Assembly: GCF_019175285.1 (NCBI RefSeq)
Contig: NC_056527.1
Span: 123,814,112 to 123,878,111 of the forward strand
Reading direction: 5' to 3'
DNA length: 64,000 nt
Source of the DNA: Sceloporus undulatus
Lineage: Eukaryota; Chordata; Lepidosauria; Squamata; Phrynosomatidae
Positions 58,201 through 64,000 of the stretch are shown here, piece by piece. A program made the position numbers and the translations under genes. Below the pieces are notes generated by a model that was not told the DNA's origin, did no database searches, and saw only the letters and a program-made list of their open reading frames with translations. Positions within the stretch are counted from its first letter, which is position 1, and the number at the start of each line of letters is the position of its first letter.

Positions 58201-61200
58201 ATCGTCCTCTCGATGGGACTGGCAATTGGATTTAGGCCTTAGGTTGTAGTTTTGTCCTCAACGTACGTTCAGATAAACTCTTATTAAATTCAGTGAGCCT
58301 TGCTTTTAAGGAAGCATAGAGGATTGCATTGACAATCTGCCGTCCTCCGTTTGTTACGCACATGGCATAATAAATTAAAAGATTCAAGATACAGAATAAA
58401 ACCAAAGAGTGAAGAAGAAAACAAGCCACAAGACATGGTTAAAAAAGCAAAAATGTGTCTGAGGAATTTCCATGCTGCTTCAGCCATAGCAACCAAGTTG
58501 TAAAATCAATACAATGAAGTAACCTTTTTATTTCAATATCAGCGGAATGAATTCAAGCTGGCCTTTTCTAGAAGCGTGCCCCAGTACTCTCAGAAAGTAA
58601 ATCAGGTTACAGAAAATCTGTTCCTTTCCTGGTAAGATCAACTTCTTACGTGTTAATTTTCCTATTAAACAATCAGGCTCCAGAACTTAGCAAACTGTTG
58701 CCCTTTTTGTGGGTTATCACCTAGTGCAATAACTGATTCCAGATTCAGTTTCAATGGCCCTTTTAAAATAGTAAGGCCTGTTACAGACTGCCCAAATAAA
58801 GCTGCTTTGGGTCTCTTTAGAGTTATGTTATTTAAATGATGCATGGGTCCTAAGAGTCCGGAGGTCGTGCCAAAGCCACACTCCATTCCTAAGCACTGGA
58901 GTGCAGCTTTGGTGCAGCTTCCGGACTCTTAGGACCCATGCATCATTTAAACAGCATACCTCCAAAGAGACCCAAAGCAGCTTTATTTTGGCAGTCTGTA
59001 ACAGGCCTATGTTGTGGATATTTCTCAGTCCTTGGGCTCTCAACCAGGGCTAAGTGCGTCCTCAAAGTTGAGTTTTATCACCAGGAGCTCTCCATTGACG
59101 AGAGAGAGGCACACAGCAATACAGATATTAATTTCTGGTATGGTTTGAGGAGTGGGAGGAGAAAAGATTTTGAAACCTAATGGCTAACCATGAGTAGAAT
59201 AGGAAATGTTTTGTCTACTAAGATGAGACAACATATGCCTAGGATAAGTTTCCGTCACTCATCCTTCGTGCCAGTAATTCCTTTGCCATATGTTGCAAGT
59301 TCAGTAGTATGTGGATTTGGATCTTTGAGCATTGGGTACATTTTTAAACTGTCATATTTATCCCATAGGTCTTTGTTTCACATACACAAGTTTGGCTATC
59401 AGGTTTTTGGTTTCCCATCTGAAACCTGCATCCTGCCTTGGGTGATTGGCAATATTTAAATAAAATCAAACAAATTAACCTGTACTTAGACCTTCCCTTT
59501 GTAAAGCCCTTTGGATATAGCACTTGCTATTCCTCTTAAGCTTCTAATTTCCAGCTTCTTGTGTCCTAAAAGTCTTGCTGTGTCCATCTCATTGGCACGT
59601 GCCTTTTTATGGTTGAAGCTAAAGTAACAGCAGGTTAGTGTAATTTTAACCCATCTGCAGGGTGTCAGTTTAGGAAAGTCTGCCTGAGAGAATAGCCTCA
59701 CCTTGCCAATTTAACATTTGCATACAAATCATAGTTTTGACGTTCTTTCTGAACACAGAAACTGCTTTATGTACTTGTATTTAAAAAGGAAGAATTCGGA
59801 ACCATGCACTAATGAAAGCACGTTCCTATGGGAAAGTGGTGAAAGGTTTCCCTGTCATAATGTTGTAAAATGAAAATAATAATGGAAGACTGAAACAGGC
59901 CAACTGAATTGTAAACATTTAGACCCCCTAAAATGTCGGATCCAAATAACTGAAACAGTAGAACATTGCTGAAAGTTGGAAAGAAGCATCAAAGCCAGTC
60001 ACAAAAGATTGGAAGGGAGTGAAAAGATCTGTGTTGTGCAAATAAAAAAACATTTGTACTGTTTTTAGTATGCACATAATTATTTGAAAGGAGAGCAAGT
60101 AATGGTGTGGGAAAGACATAAAGTTGTAAAATCCTCAACCATCAGCCAAAACAAAAACCACAGGCCAAGTTCTGCAGAATCAAATTGAACCAACCAGCCA
60201 AACCAAAAACAAAATGCAAGTGGAATTAATTTTCCTGGAGAGGAGTTTTGAGCGATTTCTCCGGTAAAACATTCAGCGTATCGCTATTTTGTTAAAGATC
60301 TTACATTTTTTGTGAATTCAGGCATTTCATTCTAATCACAGAATTGGGGGATAAAAATTAAGCCTTGTCTTACACAGATACACGTGCCATCTGTCTCTTC
60401 GGCAGTTTATTCCTCTGCTTTGCTTTTTGCGTTAGGGTCAAGAGAGGAATGTGTTTTATATTTGTTTCCCCCTTTGGTGAGAAATACTTGCTAAATGAGT
60501 AGACAGAGTAAGCAATATTACACACTATACATATGTAATACTCTGTAACAGTCTGCTAATACCACGGACTGCTACAAAGACAAATAATGAGTCCTAGAGG
60601 AAGTCAAGCCTCAAATCTCCCTAGAAATCCGGATGACTAAACTGAAGCTATTGTATTTTGGACATATCATAAGAAAACTACTCATTAGAAAAGACAATAA
60701 TGCTTGTTAAGTTGGAAAGCAGTTGGAAGAGAGGAAGGCCACACAGATGGATAGATTGAGCCAGGGGAGACATGTAGGACTTGACCAAAGCTGCTGAGAA
60801 TAGGATAATGTCTGTCATTCATGGGCTCACCATGGGCCACAGTCAAAGGCAGCTAAGAACAACAACAACAACAAATAACATGCATATTGATGTACTCTGC
60901 TTATTGGTGAAACAATTATGCTGGAGGGAAATAATGGGGTGGTGATGGTAAGAACCAGTAGTTAGATATGATGGATATTTTTTCGTATTCCTTCCCCTTG
61001 TAATGATGCCATTTTGCCGAAAACAAGTAGTGGCAAAGATCACTTAACCTGTATTGAATATATATTGCCAGGGAATGTTTACAAGAGTATAACATATAGC
61101 TAGGAGCTCATTGCCACATGGGGCTCAGAATTGAGCATGACAACATGTATACTCAGAAATGTCTCTTTCAAGCTCAAGCCCTTCCCAGACCCCATTTTCA

Positions 61201-61479
61201 CACCATCCGTCCAGCTGCCAGGGAAGTGGGGGGGGGGGTTCCCTCCTTGAAACTTTATTTAAAGAACCTTCTTCCTCCTTTAGTTTATTCTCACCCTCAT
61301 GCTCCGTTGCTATGAGGGAGGTGTATGTCTGCAGGTGCATGTACCTGAAATGCATGCATGCTTGATCATAAGTTTGACTTGTTTTATTGTTAAAGATAAT
61401 TCAGTATTCCAGTAAACTGTTGAGCTGCATTATCTTTGCTTTTGCACCATGGTAGGGGAAGCAGAGAGCCAGTTTGGTG

Positions 61480-61530
<51 letters not shown>

Positions 61531-63706
61531 NNNNNNNNNNATGGTTTAAGCGTTGGACTGTGACCAGGGTTTGATTCCCCACTCAGCCCTGAAAAACCCA
61601 CTGGGTGACTTTGGATAAATCACATTCTCTCAGCTTCAGAGCAAGGCAAAAGCAACCACCTCTGGACAAATCTTGCCAAGAAAACACTATGATAGGTTCA
61701 ATGTTGGAAGCGAAGGGAGCAACACAACAACAATCAACAAAACAAAGGGAAGTAGCATTAGGAAGATAGTTTGGGCTGGAAAGCATAGCTAGTATCTTAA
61801 TATTGTCTACATCACTTAAGAGATTATTCTAAGAATTATAATGTGTGTGAAGGGCTTCAAATGTACAGGTTGTGCACAAATGTCATTAACTAGGTGTTAT
61901 AAAGTGATCATCTTTTTTAAAACTAGGCTTATATTGTTGAGGAAAGGCTGAATTGCCTTTCTTTGAAGCATCGGTTGGAATGTTTGCATGACTTCCCTTT
62001 TTGGAGACCTACAAGGCTGGAATAAGCCGAGGGGAGCTGATGAAATTACTTGTGTCATCTTCTGCAGAGCAAGCCTTTTGTCTGAGCAAATTATATAATA
62101 TGAACTCTGCATCAGTTCCTTGTTACTCAAGACCTCATAGCCTGTCTATTTAGGTCAATTATTTCATTATCAGTGTTTGGTGAAGAATAAAAAGGGAGCA
62201 GGGATATATTTCTCAACCACCTATTGTTATTTTTTTATTTCCTTAATATTTATTAATGATGATGATGATGATGTTGTGTGCCCTCAAGTCATTTCTGACT
62301 TATTATGGCCCCTACGGAGAACTTGTGGCAGAGTTATATTGAAGACTGAGAGTGTGTGACTTGCCCACGGTCACCCAGTGGGTTTTCTTGGCCAACTGGG
62401 GATTTGAACCCTGGTCTTCAGAGTCATAGTCCATCACTCAAATCATTACACCACACTTTGGCTTTTTTGTGGATTTTATAAAGCTACCCTTGAAAATTTA
62501 GTTTGAAATGCATTCATCTGACAGTAAGGGCTGTTTGACAGTGGAACAAACTCCCCCGGAGTGTAGTGGAGTCTCCCTCCTTGGAGGTCTTCAAGCAGAG
62601 GCTAGATGGCCATCTGTTGGGGATGCTTTGATTGTGATTTCCTGCATGGCAGAATGGGGTTGGACTGGATGGCCCTTGTGGTCTCTTCCAACTCTACAAT
62701 TCTATGATTCATATAAATCTTAATAGAAATGTACATTTTGCAAAGGTATTTTAACTGTATTACCTAGAAATGTGATGCTTGCTTTGGGAATTTGAAATAT
62801 TTGTTCAGCTCTGTGCAAAGTTGCCACATGTAGATTCCAAACATTTGCAATTGGTGTTGAAGAATTTGGAATTACTTAGCAGCCTTGTGTATCCTCCTGC
62901 TACATTTTGTGTTGATATAGGACATATTTTGTCACCTTTCTTGAGGCATTGCCTAGATCTGAATAACTTTCAGTGTATCTCTTAACAGTGAGCAGCTTCC
63001 CTCTGATTCTCCAGGTGACAGAATTTGTAAGGGCTCTTGTTTCATTTGGGAACTCTTCTAATGTTTCTTTCTTTTTCTCTCCCCAGCTGTCCCCTTTCCC
63101 CCTACGCAGCGGCTAACCCTGAAAGAAGTCTTTGAGGATGGGAAACCCAGGTTGGAGGTCTTAAAAAACCACTTGGTGAAAGAAGGACGCTTGGAAGAAG
63201 ATGCAGCACTCAAGATAATCAATGATGGCGCTGCTATTCTGCGGCACGAAAAGACAATGATTGAAGTAGAGGCTCCAATCACAGGTCAGAGAGCATTTTC
63301 TATCACATCGTGGCCTCCTGAAGCTCACCTTGAATGTTTGGCTGTCCAAACCAGCAGGTTTCCTGTTGCATGTCCTTTCCTTTGGAATGTGCTGAGAACC
63401 ACAAAATTATGTAAACTTGGAAAAGGAAGGCGAGCATTTGTACTGTGGCAGATTGACTATATGAGCTTGGTGTAATACAACAATTTAGGCTGAAGCAAAG
63501 GCATGCTCCTTTTTAGTTCTATGGCCTTTCTCTTCTTAGCATGTAATCCTGTCCCTCTTTTTGCTGTCCTTCCTCCCTTAGTGTGTGGTGACATTCATGG
63601 GCAGTTCTTTGACCTGATGAAGTTGTTTGAAGTTGGAGGATCACCCAGTAACACTCGCTACCTCTTCCTGGGAGACTACGTGGACAGAGGCTACTTCAGT
63701 ATAGAG
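35867..63706 (+). CDS. PPP3CC: Calcineurin catalytic subunit gamma (PPP3CC), 5' part
   Basis: This gene encodes the catalytic A subunit (gamma form) of the calcium/calmodulin-dependent Ser/Thr phosphatase calcineurin, which works with a regulatory B subunit and dephosphorylates NFAT and other targets. Exons 35867-35921, 63087-63284 and 63582-63706 join in phase to give residues 1-126 of a protein of about 510. Visible parts: N-terminus with [20 protein letters not shown], then [14 protein letters not shown], and the start of the metallophosphatase core with GDIHG (D88, H90) and GDYVDRG (D116, D119, R120). The words [12 protein letters not shown] and INDGAAILR favour the gamma over the alpha or beta paralogue, as does synteny with SLC39A14. 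The remaining exons lie beyond 64000. Confidence 0.95.
35940..36420. repeat. Polypurine (GGAAGG/GAGGAA)n tract in PPP3CC intron 1
   Basis: About 480 bases that are almost only A and G on the plus strand, with irregular GGAA, GGAGGA and GAAAGG units. It starts about 20 bases after the exon 1 donor. The long open frames on either strand here (up to 392 codons, low-complexity Pro/Ser/Leu or Arg/Glu/Gly) are products of the composition and not genes. Confidence 0.9.
36588..36700 (+). mobile_element. CR1 fragment with (CAA)n run
   Basis: cctcccctggaatcctgtct, then ccagtcctgggcacccagtt resembles the CR1 piece cctggaatgctgtgtccagt at 9598. It is followed by a (CAA)n run at about 36662-36683. Confidence 0.5.
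36730..36825 (+). mobile_element. Sauria SINE tail (diverged)
   Basis: gggggaaaccccgtgaagct, then tatgggggtcaccatcacca and gacgacttgaagcgcata, resembling the SINE order of Pro-rich body, GGGTCACCATAAG and ACTTGAAGGCACA. Confidence 0.45.
37095..37316. mobile_element. Palindromic MITE, family A (full copy)
   Basis: 222 bases. Ends ggtccaaaacacactgcaga and cagcgtgttttggacc are complementary, with inner arms tcctgggagttgtggtttgt and aaaactacacttcccaggat. The centre is caactctccgacagagaagg. Confidence 0.8.
37320..40085. other. PPP3CC intron 1, mostly unassigned
   Basis: No exon was recognised. A faint SINE-like piece lies at about 39040-39130 (ggatagccttggctcagtca, then tgcactctcaacta). The rest holds nothing I recognise. 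Confidence 0.5.
40090..40290 (+). mobile_element. Sauria SINE (near full)
   Basis: Head gagagccagctagaactctg, then gagaccagggtttgaatctc (B box), catggaaacccattggcaag, ccaagaaaccctatgatagg, tagggtcgccgtaagtcaga and tail aacaacatgaaggcacatag. The head is tRNA-derived and the tail Bov-B-like. It is the reference copy for this family in the window. Confidence 0.85.
40295..42745. other. PPP3CC intron 1, unassigned
   Basis: About 2.4 kb with no exon or familiar repeat recognised. Confidence 0.5.
42755..42838 (+). mobile_element. CR1 LINE 3' tail
   Basis: ggggattgaaccagatgacc, then ctcatagtcccttccaactc and ttacgattctatgaatc, the CR1 3' end on the plus strand. Confidence 0.7.
42950..43182 (+). mobile_element. 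5S-rRNA-derived SINE
   Basis: ctgatcttggaaatgaagca, then gccctggttagtacttggat, gggagcctgctaatgaatac and the tail ggttgccataggtcaacagg. It ends with short (ACAC) and (ATA) runs. Confidence 0.85.
43183..43930. other. PPP3CC intron 1, unassigned, one 122-codon frame
   Basis: An open frame at 43428-43796 ([20 protein letters not shown], then [12 protein letters not shown]) has no motif I can place and no splice or promoter support. It is probably chance or a very old element. Confidence 0.35.
43932..44280. mobile_element. Tigger-like non-autonomous DNA transposon
   Basis: The left end cattggtccctcacattagc and right end gcaaatgtggagggccaact plus gt are imperfect complements. The interior aacccgcaaataaaaaaaca and acctaagagaacactttgca is shared with 34848. 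An internal partial repeat (ggtcctcgaatgcaactctg and ggttccccagcacagctcta) is visible. Confidence 0.65.
45625..45995. mobile_element. DNA transposon, family D, inserted in the L1 region
   Basis: Left end ccatatatacttgactataa, right end cttatacatgagcatataca. The interior gtggataagtcgagggtaaa and aaggatgaagcaaaaggaaa matches the second copy at 48323. No transposase frame. Confidence 0.65.
46271..46481. mobile_element. Palindromic MITE, family A, inside the L1
   Basis: Begins ggtccaaaacacactgcaga and ends tttctgtagtgtgttttggc. The centre is agctcactgacagagaagac. Confidence 0.8.
47600..48320. other. PPP3CC intron 1, unassigned
   Basis: No exon or familiar repeat was recognised. Confidence 0.5.
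48323..48690. mobile_element. DNA transposon, family D, second copy
   Basis: Left end ccatatatacttgactataa is the same as at 45625. The interior tggataagtcgagggtataa, aaggatctaaaggatgaagc and cttgcaaaattccaccagtc follows in the same order. Right end cttatacatgaatatataca. Confidence 0.7.
49210..49527 (+). mobile_element. 5S-rRNA-derived SINE interrupted by a LINE tail
   Basis: The 5S-like head ctgatcttggaagctaagca, then gtgcttggatgggagactgc and accaggtgaattgggttata is followed by the body up to gagtattcctaa. An L2-like tail (49379-49460) comes next, and then the SINE resumes with ctaaggaaaccctgtgaaat and gccataagtcgacaggggac. Confidence 0.85.
49379..49460 (+). mobile_element. L2-like LINE 3' tail nested in a 5S SINE
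   Basis: taagccgctttgatagcctt, then cagggtataaaaaatacata and an (ATT)n end. CTAA is found at both borders, which is a possible short target duplication. Confidence 0.6.
49530..50105. other. PPP3CC intron 1, unassigned
   Basis: No exon or familiar repeat was recognised. Confidence 0.5.
50110..51075 (-). mobile_element. CR1-type LINE 3' region, minus strand
   Basis: tgattttggttgcccttttc, then cagatgtggtcacaccatgg, atttgtgtaagggcagtatg, ccccaggatccctttcctag and gtgaaattgggttttattta follow the order of CR1 3' regions seen in reptiles, read as the complement. The frame is not preserved. Confidence 0.65.
51105..51325. mobile_element. Penelope-like repeat, inverted pair
   Basis: The left part atagccgtattagtctgtag, then agatcttgtagcacctttga and gactaactgaaaggaag is mirrored by cttctttctttcagttagtc, tcaaagatactataagatc. 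The right arm has the hairpin GTAGACTTAAGTCTAC followed by AAAAGC. It is longer on the left than the copy at 25810. Confidence 0.6.
51330..52140. other. PPP3CC intron 1, unassigned, one 136-codon frame
   Basis: An open frame at 51399-51809 begins with a leucine run from a (TTG)n stretch and has no motif I can place. There is no sign of splicing or a promoter. I do not call it a gene. Confidence 0.4.
52167..52203. repeat. (CA)n microsatellite
   Basis: About 18 CA units after a poly-C run. Likely polymorphic. Confidence 0.95.
52920..53145 (-). mobile_element. Old SINE-like repeat, minus strand
   Basis: ttcacaacaaccttgtgagg, then gtagcccaaggtcacctaga, ggctgagggaggatttgga and cactaaactactacaccata follow the order of a common reptile repeat whose minus strand is tRNA-like. 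Strongly diverged. Confidence 0.45.
53434..53680. mobile_element. Tigger-like DNA transposon (near full)
   Basis: agccagccatctatatccat, ggtttgaaaatgttttaaaa, aaaaagcaaaccctgatttt, ttgagcatccaccgattttg and gcagataccaagatgcagaa follow the known order of a Tigger-type non-autonomous element. The ends are imperfectly complementary. Confidence 0.65.
54385..54625 (+). mobile_element. Sauria SINE with CA-rich end
   Basis: ggagccagatagtggtttga, then caagaccaggattcaattcc (B box), catggaaacctactgggtga, tcttgggtaagtcacactct, cttagggtcaccataagtca and gaaatgacttgaaagcacac. A poly-C run interrupts the body near 54516. Confidence 0.85.
55070..55800. mobile_element. LINE-associated repeat (class uncertain) with MITE B inside
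   Basis: ttataccctgcctttccaca and ctcaaggcagcttacaagat are typical of a lizard LINE-linked repeat. The part cttggagcagccagagaaaa, then tgtataggtctttgttggtc continues it to aagggcagccccatatatac. A family B MITE piece (55703-55759) splits the last part. I could not decide between L2-, CR1- and R4-type origin. Confidence 0.45.
55703..55759. mobile_element. Palindromic MITE, family B (half copy)
   Basis: gggagctgaagtccaaaaca, then tctggaggactaaagcctgg and gaaccacgg, the right half of the family. Confidence 0.6.
55800..57165. other. PPP3CC intron 1, unassigned
   Basis: No exon or familiar repeat was recognised. Confidence 0.5.
57170..57393. mobile_element. Palindromic MITE, family C with TTA duplication
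   Basis: Begins ggccccatacagacagccaa, ends ggctgtctgtaatgggcc, flanked by TTA on both sides. The arms share copy-specific words: gtcacagtggaggtatggtg and caccatacctccactgtgac are exact complements. Confidence 0.85.
57395..58770. other. PPP3CC intron 1, unassigned
   Basis: No exon or familiar repeat was recognised. Confidence 0.5.
58775..59007. mobile_element. Palindromic MITE, family C (full copy)
   Basis: 233 bases, begins ggcctgttacagactgccca and ends ggcagtctgtaacaggcc. The arms share aaatgatgcatgggtcctaa and its complement. Confidence 0.85.
59010..60585. other. PPP3CC intron 1, unassigned
   Basis: About 1.6 kb with no exon or familiar repeat recognised. Confidence 0.5.
60590..60868 (+). 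mobile_element. Bov-B (RTE) LINE 3' end
   Basis: The plus strand encodes pieces like [20 protein letters not shown] and [14 protein letters not shown], the C-terminal region of Bov-B ORF2 (GHVMRK, then GRPHKRWID type). It ends catgggccacagtcaaaggc and an (AAC)n run. The Sauria SINE tails in the window resemble this end. Confidence 0.7.
60870..61460. other. PPP3CC intron 1, unassigned
   Basis: Includes a poly-G run near 61228. No exon was recognised. Confidence 0.5.
61481..61530. repeat. (ATT)n microsatellite at a gap
   Basis: About 17 perfect units up to the gap. The full length is unknown. Confidence 0.95.
61531..61540. other. Assembly gap (10 N)
   Basis: Ten N characters directly after the (ATT)n run. 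Confidence 1.
62256..62465 (-). mobile_element. Sauria SINE, minus strand (near full)
   Basis: Starts with an (ATG)n run, then tgtgtgccctcaagtcattt, tgacttgcccacggtcaccc, agtgggttttcttggccaac, gatttgaaccctggtcttca (complement of the B box) and cattacaccacactttggc (complement of the head). Confidence 0.85.
62505..62712 (+). mobile_element. CR1 LINE 3' end, plus strand
   Basis: gacagtggaacaaactcccc, then ggagtctccctccttggagg, tcttcaagcagaggctagat, ggttggactggatggccctt and aactctacaattctatgatt. Same segment as 6985-7112 in the opposite orientation. Confidence 0.85.
63087..63284 (+). CDS. PPP3CC: PPP3CC exon 2
   Basis: 198 nt, acceptor ctttttctctccccag, donor ACAG|GTCAGA, phase 1 at both ends. 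It encodes [20 protein letters not shown], then [20 protein letters not shown] and [19 protein letters not shown], nearly the same as human PPP3CC. Confidence 0.96.
63582..63706 (+). CDS. PPP3CC: PPP3CC exon 3 (metallophosphatase core)
   Basis: 125 nt, acceptor ccttcctcccttag, donor GAG|GTGACA, ending in phase 0. It encodes [29 protein letters not shown] and [13 protein letters not shown]. The GDIHG and GDYVDRG motifs supply ligands of the Fe/Zn active site. Intron 2 before it is only 297 bases. The window ends in intron 3. Confidence 0.97.
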
Positions 63707-64000
63707 GTGACAATTCAACTGAGCCTTTGGGGGTTAGCACTTTTAAGTCTGCACTAAACCTGTGGAACCTTTTCTTCTTGCATCCCACTTTGGGGACCAG
63801 TACGTTTTTTTCAGAGGATTCACATGAAGCAGGGTTTCCCTTGGAATGAACACATAAAAATATAAGAACCACAGTGGCAGGATAGTTAAATTGTAGTGAA
63901 TACGACAGTCCATTTCTGTAAAACTAATCACCTCTGGGTTAACTCATTCCTGGTGGGGGAAGAAAACTGCAAATGAGCCATAGTTTGCATACATCAAAAA

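Larger units (their letters stand above)
61465..61745 (+). mobile_element. Sauria SINE split by an (ATT)n tract and an assembly gap
   Basis: The head gagagccagtttggtgg (61464-61480) runs into (TAT)n at 61481-61530, then ten N, then the head resumes with atggtttaagcgttggactg and agggtttgattccccactca (B box). Body ccaagaaaacactatgatag and tail follow. Confidence 0.75.

Noticed and set aside
61531-61540. N runs here and at 30832 as biological features
   Set aside because: They are fixed 10-base assembly gaps.

Overview
The window looks like a squamate reptile (lizard) chromosome segment. The evidence is split vertebrate genes with GT-AG introns, CpG-rich promoters, and a repeat population typical of lizards: tRNA-derived Sauria SINEs with Bov-B tails, 5S-rRNA-derived SINEs, CR1, L2-like, Bov-B and L1 LINE pieces, Tigger-like DNA transposons and many palindromic MITEs. 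I could not fix the species from the sequence alone.

Layout. 1-5450 is intergenic and repeat-rich, and no coding exon was recognised there. 5450-5800 is a CpG-rich promoter, taken as that of SLC39A14 (ZIP14, a zinc/iron/manganese importer of the LIV-1 ZIP subfamily). Its coding exons run on the + strand from 16492 to 27342 and give a 487-residue protein. It has two alternative fourth exons, 4A (18644-18813) and 4B (21169-21338). Both are 170 nt and both encode the TM1-TM2 segment. A 3' UTR of about 3.8 kb follows, with polyadenylation signals near 30043 and 31146. About 4.3 kb of repeat-filled intergenic DNA then leads to a second CpG-rich promoter at 35390-35870.

That promoter drives PPP3CC (calcineurin catalytic subunit gamma, + strand). 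Coding exon 1 is 35867-35921, a 27 kb first intron is packed with transposon fossils, exon 2 is 63087-63284 and exon 3 is 63582-63706. The rest of the gene lies beyond the window. The order and orientation SLC39A14 then PPP3CC match human 8p21.3.

The points most worth a second look are: the frame-locked mutually exclusive exon pair in SLC39A14, with a 158-nt AG-free zone and pyrimidine tract before exon 4B; a perfect CLEAR/E-box palindrome and NRF1 palindromes in the PPP3CC promoter, plus an overlapping upstream reading frame; near-perfect palindromic MITEs whose two arms share copy-specific variants; a hammerhead-like hairpin motif in Penelope-like repeats; and a cluster of repeated CR1 tails just inside SLC39A14 intron 1. 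There is no sign of a prokaryotic-type system, CRISPR array or operon. The two genes are ordinary conserved vertebrate genes, and I found no wholly new system.
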